From G963665085 sp963665085 (GTDB lineage: Bacteria; Bacteroidota; Bacteroidia; Bacteroidales; JAAAOM01), in the NCBI GenBank assembly GCA_963665085.2, contig CAXXXS010000001.1:186001-250000 (forward strand): DNA of 64,000 nt, in the 5' to 3' direction. The translations under genes were made by a program, and so were the position numbers. Under the pieces are notes generated by a model. It was given only the letters and a program-made list of their open reading frames with translations, searched no databases and was not told the origin of the DNA. Position 1 is the first letter of the stretch, and each line of letters opens with the position of its first letter. Positions 18,088 through 26,394 of this stretch are shown here, piece by piece.

Positions 18088-19425
18088 CTATTGATCTTTT
18101 AACCAAATTAAATATTGATTTTTTAATTCTGCTACCTTGTCTGGGTATTTTTCAGATAAATTATTCATTTCTCCCGGATCCTCTTCAAGATTTACAAGGA
18201 ATAAGGTATCCTTTCCTCCAAACTTTTCTCTCTCGATATAAGGATATCCCAGCAACTTCCAATCTCCATTTCTTGCGGCCCAGCTATTACCATTTTTCCA
18301 ACAGAATTTTTCATGTGCCGATTTATTTTGAGGATTATCAATAATCGGGACTAAACTTCTCCCGTCAAGATCTGTCGAGTCAATATTTATTCCACATAAT
18401 TCTGCTAAGGTTGGCATCCAGTCAGCATTCACTGCGATTTGTTCACGCTCCTCATTTCCTTTTAATTTTGCAGGCCAACTTATTGCAGCAGGAACACGAA
18501 TTCCACCTTCAAACAAACTAAATTTAGAACCTCGGTAGACTCCGGCACTTCCTCCGCCACTATGTGCCCGCTCTTCTGTTGAGTAACCATTATCTGATTG
18601 ATAAACAATAATTGTATTTTCACGCAAACCAAGCTCTTCCAATTTTTCTAACAATGCCCCAACTTTATCATCCATTGTTGAAATAAAAGCAGCATATAAA
18701 TTTCGGGGATATTCTACACCTTTTTCGTTGTAATATTCTAACCATTCCGGAGAACCCTGGTAAGGATAGTGAGGCGTATTCATGGCATAGTACATAAAAA
18801 ACGGTTTATCTTTATTTTCTGTCAGGAATTCAGAAGCCTCCTTCAACATTAAATCGGGGAAATATTCTCCAGGATAAAAAACCTCTTCACCATTACGATA
18901 TAGATCGTGACGATTTGGCCCTTGCCAGTAGAAAAAATGAGAGTAATTATCTATACATCCAACTAAATGTCCAAATGAATAATCAAATCCTTGTGCGTTT
19001 GGTTGCTTGTCAACACTCTTTCCTAAATGCCATTTACCAAGGTGTGCTGTTTCATAACCTGCGTCTTTAAACATTTCAGCAATTGTATATTGTTCTGTAG
19101 GCATACCGTCATCATCACTCAATGAACTAACATTTCCTGGTACTCCTGCTCTCTGAGGTGTTTTCCCTGTTAATAAACCAGCCCTTGACGGAGAGCAGAT
19201 AGGTGCGCCATAAAACTGGGTAAATTTAATTCCACTATTTACCAAATCATCCATATTAGGAGTTTTCAAATCTTCTGCTCCAAAAGAATTCAGATCAACA
19301 GCACCTTGATCATCCGCATAAATTATTATTACATTGGGCTTTTCGCTTTTTTTTCTTTTGGGAGAACAACTAACACTGATAAAAATAATAATGAGATAAA
19401 ACAGTTTTTTTCTAAATAAATACAT
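18088..19425 (-). CDS. Formylglycine-dependent sulfatase lipoprotein
   Basis: This is an arylsulfatase-fold (S1) sulfatase that removes sulfate esters from glycans, 445 residues from the ATG at 19425. The longer frame to 19476 is less likely because the shorter one places a lipobox, ISVSC, with Cys20. The formylglycine-modified cysteine is Cys77 in CSPSRAGLLTG, the CxPSR motif. The metal site shows YADDQG at residue 36, and YQSDNGYS is the second metal motif. It sits between SusD and GH92. A sulfatase-maturating enzyme must be encoded elsewhere. The substrate sugar is not deducible from sequence. Confidence 0.94.
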   Translation of the reverse strand: MYLFRKKLFYLIIIFISVSCSPKRKKSEKPNVIIIYADDQGAVDLNSFGAEDLKTPNMDDLVNSGIKFTQFYGAPICSPSRAGLLTGKTPQRAGVPGNVSSLSDDDGMPTEQYTIAEMFKDAGYETAHLGKWHLGKSVDKQPNAQGFDYSFGHLVGCIDNYSHFFYWQGPNRHDLYRNGEEVFYPGEYFPDLMLKEASEFLTENKDKPFFMYYAMNTPHYPYQGSPEWLEYYNEKGVEYPRNLYAAFISTMDDKVGALLEKLEELGLRENTIIVYQSDNGYSTEERAHSGGGSAGVYRGSKFSLFEGGIRVPAAISWPAKLKGNEEREQIAVNADWMPTLAELCGINIDSTDLDGRSLVPIIDNPQNKSAHEKFCWKNGNSWAARNGDWKLLGYPYIEREKFGGKDTLFLVNLEEDPGEMNNLSEKYPDKVAELKNQYLIWLKDQ

Positions 19426-19506
19426 CCTAAAATATTTTTGAGTTATGTCGAAACAAACGAACAAAATAGGAGCCAAAAAAATTCCTGGCCCTATTTTGTT
19501 ATAAAA

Positions 19507-21015
19507 TTACCACCCTGGATTTTGGGTAAGATTTGGATTTTCATCAATCTCTGTTGGAGGGATTGCAAAAAGATAATCCCTATCAGGGTTAAACGATCTT
19601 GTTTCAATTACTTCCCCTAGATAATTATAAACAGGGCCGTTATTCAACTCTTCAATTGTTTTCCAACGTCTGATATCTATATAATAAAATCCTTCTCCTG
19701 CAAGTTCTATGCGTCTTTCCAGACGAATTGCCCCTCTCATTTCTTCCTGAGATAAACCTTCTTCTATTTCGGGCATTTCAACAGTTTTCCTTCCACGAAT
19801 TTTATTAATTGCCCAATAAACCTCAGAATTTGGTTCAGATAGAGATTCATTTAACGCCTCTGCATAGATAAGAAGCACCTCTGCATAGCGCATTGCTATA
19901 TAATTCAAGTCAGAATTATTATCCAAAACAGTTTGGGTTTCATTATCAGTATACACAGTTACTTTTTTTAACCCAAACCCAGATTCATATAAATAAGAGG
20001 TATTCATTGTAATGCCATTAAACTGATATCCTACGCATGCTATAGTTTGCAACAAACGAGGATCCCTGTTTTCATATGGATTATTTTCATCATACAATTC
20101 TGATTCGGTAATTGATTTTCCATCTATCATCTGATAGGCATCAACTAAACTTTTTAATGGGGCCCACCTGTTTAGATTAAGGCTTACATAATCTCTACGG
20201 GTTAGAAAATCTGGTGATTTATATTGAATATCAAAAATTACTTCTTCATTATTTTCATTATCAGGGAGATAAAACCCTCTATAATCAGGAAATAAATCAT
20301 ATACACCTAAGTCAATTACCTCTTTTGCTGCCTCTGCTGCTTCATCCCATTTTTCGTTATAAAGAAGTGTCCTTGCTTTTAAAGTAAGGGCAGCCCCTTT
20401 TGTTACTCTTCCCAAATCACTGGAAGAAGAATAACTTGTAGGAAGCAATGATGCTGCATTATCTAAGTCTTCAATTATCTGGTTAACAACAGTATTTTTG
20501 TCTGTTCTTGGCCAAGTTTCCTGTTCAGCAGATGGTGCTTCAAGAATAAGTACACAATCTCCAAAAAAGTTAGTTAAATAACTATAATACAAAGCCCTCA
20601 GAAACAGTGCCTCTCCTTTCATTCTCTTTTGCAAATCCTCATCAAAACTTGCATCATCAATATGATCTAAAAAAGTATTTGCCCTGCCTATTGCAGAATA
20701 AGAAGTACTCCAAAAAGAAGAAAAAAGACTATTGGTATTCAAAGCTGTTCCCAGAGCCACCTCTCGTGTGCCATTCGCTGAGTTATACGAAATTTCATTT
20801 GGGGTTAACTGATCCAATTCTCCATCAAAATAAATCTGCGAATTGTATAAATTGTTATAACAGCCTACTAATGCAGCATTGTATTGTTCTTCTCCGCCTG
20901 ACCAAAATGTATTTGTACTGTATTGCGATGTAGGATCGATATCCAGTAAATCATCGCAAGAATTTGCGAAAAGTAAAAAAACCGGTATTATTAAAAATAA
21001 ATATTTTTTTTTCAT
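19507..21015 (-). CDS. SusD/RagB family starch-binding-like lipoprotein
   Basis: This is the outer-membrane glycan-binding lipoprotein partner of SusC, 502 residues. The lipobox is FANSC with Cys20. The N-terminal tetratricopeptide-like part and the C-terminal RRIELAGEGFYYIDIRRW block are typical of SusD proteins, as is the ending RDYLFAIPPTEIDENPNLTQNPGW. It lies 9 bp after the SusC stop, so translation may be coupled. Confidence 0.95.
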   Translation of the reverse strand: MKKKYLFLIIPVFLLFANSCDDLLDIDPTSQYSTNTFWSGGEEQYNAALVGCYNNLYNSQIYFDGELDQLTPNEISYNSANGTREVALGTALNTNSLFSSFWSTSYSAIGRANTFLDHIDDASFDEDLQKRMKGEALFLRALYYSYLTNFFGDCVLILEAPSAEQETWPRTDKNTVVNQIIEDLDNAASLLPTSYSSSSDLGRVTKGAALTLKARTLLYNEKWDEAAEAAKEVIDLGVYDLFPDYRGFYLPDNENNEEVIFDIQYKSPDFLTRRDYVSLNLNRWAPLKSLVDAYQMIDGKSITESELYDENNPYENRDPRLLQTIACVGYQFNGITMNTSYLYESGFGLKKVTVYTDNETQTVLDNNSDLNYIAMRYAEVLLIYAEALNESLSEPNSEVYWAINKIRGRKTVEMPEIEEGLSQEEMRGAIRLERRIELAGEGFYYIDIRRWKTIEELNNGPVYNYLGEVIETRSFNPDRDYLFAIPPTEIDENPNLTQNPGW

Positions 21016-21024
21016 GACTGTTCG

Positions 21025-24000
21025 TTAAAATGTTAGATTAATTCCTGCCGTATAAGTTTTCACAGAAGGATATTCATAGTAATTTCCGTTTGTTATTGAT
21101 TTTTCTGGATCAAAATCCTTCATTTTAGTAAAAGTCAAAAGATTTTGCCCATTAACGAAAAAGGTCAGATTACTAATTTTTACTTTAGATAAAATTGATT
21201 CGGGTATGGAATAAGACAACTGAATGTTTTTCAAACGAAGGTATGAGGCATCTTTTAACCAAAAATCTGAGCTTCTGAAGTTATCACTTGATGAAAGTTC
21301 ATATGTTGTCATAATTGGTAACGAAGCATCGGTATTTTCTTCTGTCCAGGAATCTTCAACCCATTCTTTTGTTACTGAACAACCATACCAAAAAGGGGTA
21401 GCAATAATACCTTCCGGATAAGTTTTTACACCCTGTACACCTTGAAAAAATGTACTTAATGCAAAATTCTGGTATTGTAAATTTATACCAAAACTATAGG
21501 TGAAATCAGGCTGCGCTGAACCAGTTATGATCCTGTCATCAGTATTAATAGTCCCATCGTCATTTTGATCTTTGTATTTTAAATACCCAGGCTTAGTGGT
21601 ACTGTTCTGATACGCACTGTTTTCAATCTCGTCTTCAGATTGAAAAATCCCATCTGATTCTAAGATATAATATGAATTAATTGCATAACCTTCTTTTGTG
21701 ATAAACTTGCCACTGATAATTTCGTCTTCGTTAAGATCAACTACTTTGTTTTTGTTAAAGTTGATGCTTCCCTGCAACTGGTAAGAGAATTTTTGAATGT
21801 TATTTTTATAATTTAAATTAAGTTCCAGACCTTTATTTTCAACTGCACCAATATTTTGAACAGGCCCAGTTAAATTTCCAACCTGGCTTGCTAAAGTAAC
21901 TTCGCGCAAAATATCATCCGTTAACTTTTTATACAATTCAAAAGAAATACCTAATTTATTTTCGAATAATGCAAGGTCAGCACCAAGGTTTGTAATCGTA
22001 GTAGTTTCCCAGGTAATATTTGGATCGTTGTAGGCTGTTACAGCAGCACCTGCATTTGTTGCCCCTCCAAATGAATATTCAATTCCGGTATCGATTAAAT
22101 TAATGTACCTAAAATTACCGATATTCTGATTTCCCAGACTTCCGTATGAAGCTCTTACTTTAAATAAAGACAACCAATCTAGATTAGAAAGGAAATCTTC
22201 CTGCTCCAATCTATAACCTAAAGAAAAAGAAGGGAAAAGTCCCCAACGATGTCCTTCTGCAAAATGAGATGAACCATCATATCTTAAATTGGCTTCAAAT
22301 AAAAGTTTTTGTTTATAATCATAGTTTAAACGGCCAAAAAATCCAACCAATGAATTGGCTGAAGAATCACCACTAACATCCTTATTTGTAGATCCTGCAT
22401 TTAACTCTGTTAAGTCATTGCCAAGAAATCCTTCAATAGTAGCAATATTGTAACGCGATGTAAATTTCTCATAGCTAGATCCAACCAATGCTTTTAAGTT
22501 GTGATCTCCAAATGCATTTTCCCAAGTAAGAGTGTGGAACAACGTTGTATTGAAAGACCCATCTTCTTCGTTTGTTAAATGCCTGTTATTATTGCCCGTA
22601 TAAAAATCTACGATAGATGCATCCAATGTTTTCACCTGGTAATAATAAATCTCCGGTATAAAAAGAGAATATGAATAATCATAAATATTGGCAGCAAATT
22701 TTGCATAATAAGTAAAGTTTGCAGGAAGTTTTATCTCAGTAAAAAGGCTTACTAAGCTTCTTATTGAGTTTCTATCCCTATACCCTTCATTTGCTAATAC
22801 AAGAGGGTGGCGATACACATTGTGTCCCGGTGTTTTAATAAATGTATTTGCATAACGGCCATCTTCCAGATATGTTGGGTGAAATCCCTGAGCTTTAAAG
22901 GTCATTTGCATTACATTATAGACACCTGCAGTTGGCGCCTCTATATAACTTTTTACCCCACTAAGATTTGCACCAAACTTCAACCAATCTGTAGCTTGCA
23001 GGGTTATGTTTGAGTTAAGCGTATAACGATTTGTACTGGATCGCATTAAAACTCCGTCCTGATTTAAATAGCCTAAAGATATAGAGTAGGTTACTTTATC
23101 TGTACCTCCTGAAAAACGTAAATCGTGGCTTTGGATTGGAGCTTTACTGAACATTATATCAAACCAGTCATTTGACGGATATGTATATGGGTCTGTGTTT
23201 CTACCTTCTTTATACTCCGCTATTAATTCGTCGCTATAATCCACTGTTTCTTTTCCGGCATTTCGTTGAGCCTGATTTCGAAGTTCCATGAACTCAACAG
23301 GATCTTTAACAACATCGGGAAGAATAGTAGTTTCCTGAAAACCAAAATAGTTACTGTATTCAATCTGAATTTTCTCTTTTGTTCCTTTTTTTGTTGTAAC
23401 CAAAACAACACCATTTGCAGCCCTGTTTCCATAAATCGAGGCAGAGGCAGCATCTTTCAAAACAGAGATAGATTCAATATCGTTAGGATTGATGGCACTT
23501 AAAGGATATTCCACTCCATCGACCAATATCAATGGATCATTGTCATTTAAAGTACCTATTCCCCGTATACGTATTGTAGCTTCATCAAAGCCTGGCTGTG
23601 CCCCGGCTTGGTTCACATACAATCCGGATACCCCCTGGAGACTCTGAGTTGCATTGGTTATCGGACGACTTTCCAGCTCCTCTGCTTCAACAGAAGAGAC
23701 AGCACCAGTCAGGTTTACTTTTTTCTGAACCCCATAACCAACAACAACTACCTCATCTAGCGACTGGATATCTTCTACCATACTAATATTGATGACTGTT
23801 CGAGCGGCAACATCAACATCTTCTGTCAAATATCCAACAAATGAAAAAGTCAATACAGCATCTGTAGAACTAACGAAGATTGAATATTCCCCATCAAGAT
23901 TGGAAACTGTCCCTTTTGTTGTTCCTCTTTCAACGATATTAACACCTGGCAAAGGATTTCCATCTGTATCTGTAACTTTACCTTTTATTGTATTTTGTTG

Positions 24001-24396
24001 TTCCTGAATACCTAAAGATTTTTCTTTCACCTGACTTTCTGAAGAAAGAAGAATCAATTTATCATCGAAAAACTGAAATTTTACTTCAGTCCCATCAAAA
24101 ATTGTTTCCAGAATTTTTTCAATCTGTAGATCCTTTGCGTCGATATTAACTCTGCGGTTCACATCTACCTGTTCATTTTTATAGAAGAAACGAAATTCAC
24201 TTTGCGTTTCTATTGATTTTAATATCTCACCAACTTTTTGATTTTTACAATCAAGCGACAGTTTCGTTGTTTGAGAATAAACAGACGCTGATACTTGTAT
24301 CATACAAAAAATTATCAATGTTAGAGATAACTTCATAATTTGAAATAGTTTACGCCATCTATATCCCGGACGGCATGAATTAAGACTTTTTTTCAT
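21025..24396 (-). CDS. SusC/RagA TonB-dependent transporter with STN domain
   Basis: This is an outer-membrane 22-strand importer for glycan fragments, 1123 residues. The N-terminal signal segment (about 1-43) is followed by a secretin/TonB short N-terminal (STN) domain, residues about 46-100. That domain lets FecR-type anti-sigma factors sense substrate. A carboxypeptidase-regulatory-like domain (about 136-215), the EVVVVGYG motif, a plug and the beta-barrel follow. The C-terminus ends TAGINLTF, with a terminal aromatic residue. The STN domain matches the fecR and ECF sigma genes 130 bp and 1.3 kb away. Two small hairpins lie in its leader. Confidence 0.95.
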   Translation of the reverse strand: MKKSLNSCRPGYRWRKLFQIMKLSLTLIIFCMIQVSASVYSQTTKLSLDCKNQKVGEILKSIETQSEFRFFYKNEQVDVNRRVNIDAKDLQIEKILETIFDGTEVKFQFFDDKLILLSSESQVKEKSLGIQEQQNTIKGKVTDTDGNPLPGVNIVERGTTKGTVSNLDGEYSIFVSSTDAVLTFSFVGYLTEDVDVAARTVINISMVEDIQSLDEVVVVGYGVQKKVNLTGAVSSVEAEELESRPITNATQSLQGVSGLYVNQAGAQPGFDEATIRIRGIGTLNDNDPLILVDGVEYPLSAINPNDIESISVLKDAASASIYGNRAANGVVLVTTKKGTKEKIQIEYSNYFGFQETTILPDVVKDPVEFMELRNQAQRNAGKETVDYSDELIAEYKEGRNTDPYTYPSNDWFDIMFSKAPIQSHDLRFSGGTDKVTYSISLGYLNQDGVLMRSSTNRYTLNSNITLQATDWLKFGANLSGVKSYIEAPTAGVYNVMQMTFKAQGFHPTYLEDGRYANTFIKTPGHNVYRHPLVLANEGYRDRNSIRSLVSLFTEIKLPANFTYYAKFAANIYDYSYSLFIPEIYYYQVKTLDASIVDFYTGNNNRHLTNEEDGSFNTTLFHTLTWENAFGDHNLKALVGSSYEKFTSRYNIATIEGFLGNDLTELNAGSTNKDVSGDSSANSLVGFFGRLNYDYKQKLLFEANLRYDGSSHFAEGHRWGLFPSFSLGYRLEQEDFLSNLDWLSLFKVRASYGSLGNQNIGNFRYINLIDTGIEYSFGGATNAGAAVTAYNDPNITWETTTITNLGADLALFENKLGISFELYKKLTDDILREVTLASQVGNLTGPVQNIGAVENKGLELNLNYKNNIQKFSYQLQGSINFNKNKVVDLNEDEIISGKFITKEGYAINSYYILESDGIFQSEDEIENSAYQNSTTKPGYLKYKDQNDDGTINTDDRIITGSAQPDFTYSFGINLQYQNFALSTFFQGVQGVKTYPEGIIATPFWYGCSVTKEWVEDSWTEENTDASLPIMTTYELSSSDNFRSSDFWLKDASYLRLKNIQLSYSIPESILSKVKISNLTFFVNGQNLLTFTKMKDFDPEKSITNGNYYEYPSVKTYTAGINLTF

Positions 24397-24424
24397 AAAT
24401 TTGAAATAATTTAGATTAGTAAAT

Positions 24425-24477
24425 TGGTGTTAGAGCACCATTTGATTAATTTTTTAGCCGGTTGATGTTAGAGCATC
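24425..24477 (-). promoter_or_regulatory. Two look-alike hairpins upstream of susC
   Basis: Two short hairpins with the same 6-nt loop (ctctaa on the minus strand) lie between fecR and susC. The first, read 5'-3' on the minus strand, is gatgctctaacatc (24464-24477). The second is tggtgctctaacacca (24425-24440). The stems differ in sequence but keep pairing. They would be in the susC mRNA leader if transcription starts after fecR. Function unknown. Confidence 0.4.
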
Positions 24478-24526
24478 GATCGGCTTTTGTTTCTTCATAA
24501 TTAGGTTTAAATCATATTGTTTCCTC

Positions 24527-25522
24527 CTATCTTTTTTGAATTATTATCTTTTGTCCCTCTACTTTGTAGGTTATTGGATGAGTATGTTGAATAATGTTTA
24601 AAATCTCAATAATAGTCTCATTTTTAATTGTCCCTGAATAATGTTCGCCAAGAATTGAGCTATCTGCAACCTGAATTTCAACCCCATATTTGCGTTCTAG
24701 TAATTTTACCAGCTCTCCAAAGGTCATCTCCAAAAAAACAAGTTTGTTATTTCTCCAGGAAGTAAAAATCTGCGTATCTACATTCTTTTTATAAACTTTA
24801 TGCCCTGTCTTGTTATAAGAGATTTGCTCACCTGGTTTCAGTGTTATCGTTTCTTTTAACTTTAAATTATCTGAACCAAGTATTTGAATGGATCCTTCCT
24901 CAAGCGTTGTAACAATGGATTCATCATCTTTATAATTTTTCACATTGAATTGAGTCCCTAAAACCCTAACATTATAATACTTCGTGTGTACAACAAATGG
25001 TTTCTTTTTATCCTTTGCCACATCAAACCAGGCTTCCCCATCAACATAAACCTCCCGTTGTTTTTCTTTTGATTTTGTATCATATTTTATTTCAGTTCCT
25101 GAGTTCAAATAAATAATAGTCCCATCGGGTAGAATAGTTTGTGAAATAGATCCCGTGGGAGCAATTGCTGTATAATACGATTGATCTTTTGTCTTAAAAT
25201 TTTCAATCAACAAATTGGCAATTAATAAACCAATTACGATAATTGCAGCTACTCGATACCAAGTGATTTTTATTGATTTTTTCTTATTTATTTTTGGACG
25301 TGCCGCGATTCGGTTATTAAATCTTTCCCATTCTTTAGAAACTTCGACAAAACCAAATACATCAGCTAACGAAGCTTCCCATAAGTCTTTTATTTGGGCA
25401 TAATATCGTTTATTATCTTCTGATTTTGAAATCCAATTATATAGATACGTCCTGTCTTCTAATGAAATATCTCCATCTAGCTCAGCAATAATTAATAATT
25501 TTATTGGACTTTTATCCTGCAT
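24527..25522 (-). CDS. FecR-family anti-sigma factor
   Basis: This 331-residue single-pass membrane protein holds its ECF sigma factor until the STN domain of the partner SusC signals. The cytoplasmic anti-sigma region is residues 1-85, the transmembrane helix about 87-107 and the periplasmic FecR domain about 120-215. The latter shows GTIIYLNSGTEIKYD, EVYVDGEAWFDVAKD and RVLGTQFNVKNYKDD. The C-terminal domain resembles the DUF4974 part found in Bacteroidota FecR proteins, with FGELVKLLERKYGVEI. It lies between sigma and susC in the same direction, the usual order. Confidence 0.95.
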   Translation of the reverse strand: MQDKSPIKLLIIAELDGDISLEDRTYLYNWISKSEDNKRYYAQIKDLWEASLADVFGFVEVSKEWERFNNRIAARPKINKKKSIKITWYRVAAIIVIGLLIANLLIENFKTKDQSYYTAIAPTGSISQTILPDGTIIYLNSGTEIKYDTKSKEKQREVYVDGEAWFDVAKDKKKPFVVHTKYYNVRVLGTQFNVKNYKDDESIVTTLEEGSIQILGSDNLKLKETITLKPGEQISYNKTGHKVYKKNVDTQIFTSWRNNKLVFLEMTFGELVKLLERKYGVEIQVADSSILGEHYSGTIKNETIIEILNIIQHTHPITYKVEGQKIIIQKR

Positions 25523-25664
25523 CTTTGCTTTATTTAACCCTGCGACACATAAGTTCTGCCTAACCCTACCTCATGAAAAAAATTTTTTGCCACAAAATTT
25601 ATATCGTCTTGTTGTAACAACAACAAAAAAACATATAATGCACTTATAATTAAATATTTCCTGA

Positions 25665-26264
25665 TTAGAGCCGTGAGATAAAAACACTAAACAAAATTCC
25701 AAGAAACTCTGCCAAATCACGCCGTAGAATTATTAACGCTTTGGATATATGCTTTTCAACCATTTTAAGAGAAATATTCAATTTATCAGCAATTTCTTTA
25801 TTCGTCAAGTGCTCAAAACGACTTAATTTAAATACTTCTTTGCACTTTTTTGGCATGGTTTCAATCACTTCAGCTATTTTCTCTTCTAGTTCTAACTCTA
25901 TTAAACTAAAATAAGGAGATGTTGAATTTATATATACCTGACTTTCTAATTCAGCGATTTTGAATTTTATCTCAGCTTCTGCTGATTGTTTTATATTTTG
26001 ATGCCTGATATAATTCAGGCTCATATTTTTCACAGCTTGATAAAGATATGCTTTGGGTGATTGTTTAATTTCTAGTTCTTCTGCTTTATCCCACAAAATA
26101 AAAAAGGTATCCTGAACCAAATCCTTTGATGCTTGCACGTCTCCAATAAATTTATTGGCGAAAAGCACCAACCTTCCAAAATAGTTAAAAAACAATTCTT
26201 CAAAGATTTTAAGATCCTTGTTTTTTATACCTGAAATTGTACTTTTTGTTTTCTCGTCAATCAT
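25665..26264 (-). CDS. ECF RNA polymerase sigma factor, Bacteroides expansion family 1-like
   Basis: This 199-residue sigma-70 factor has only regions 2 and 4. Region 2 (about 15-90) contains DLVQDTFFILWDK and AYLYQAVKNMSLNYIRH. Region 4 (about 135-185) holds MPKKCKEVFKLSRFEHLTN and KEIADKLNISLKMVEKHIS. The extra C-terminal hydrophobic tail (EFLGILFSVFISRL) is seen in many homologues. It is the regulatory start of polysaccharide locus 1, and the FecR gene follows by 142 bp. Confidence 0.93.
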   Translation of the reverse strand: MIDEKTKSTISGIKNKDLKIFEELFFNYFGRLVLFANKFIGDVQASKDLVQDTFFILWDKAEELEIKQSPKAYLYQAVKNMSLNYIRHQNIKQSAEAEIKFKIAELESQVYINSTSPYFSLIELELEEKIAEVIETMPKKCKEVFKLSRFEHLTNKEIADKLNISLKMVEKHISKALIILRRDLAEFLGILFSVFISRL

Positions 26265-26357
26265 CAGTTTTTTGATTCGAAGGCAAACTTATAAAATTGA
26301 CATGAAAAACTAAAAATTACTGACTTATATCCTAGTGAGAATTAATACAAATTAAAA

Positions 26358-26382
26358 ACCCTGCCTCCGGGGGAGACAGGGT
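26358..26382 (-). terminator. Terminator after the chemoreceptor gene
   Basis: The hairpin accctgtctcc / ggaggcagggt, with one mismatch, is followed on the minus strand by tttttaattt. It lies 12 bp past the chemoreceptor stop codon and separates it from the sigma gene. Confidence 0.8.
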
Positions 26383-26394
26383 AAACGGAAAAAA

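Noticed and set aside
19426..19476. Longer N-terminus of the sulfatase
   Set aside because: It would bury the lipobox signal peptide, which is well formed from the ATG at 19425.
24441..24500. Terminator after fecR
   Set aside because: The agccg..cggct stem has its T-rich run on the plus strand, opposite to fecR transcription, so it is not a convincing terminator of the minus-strand operon.
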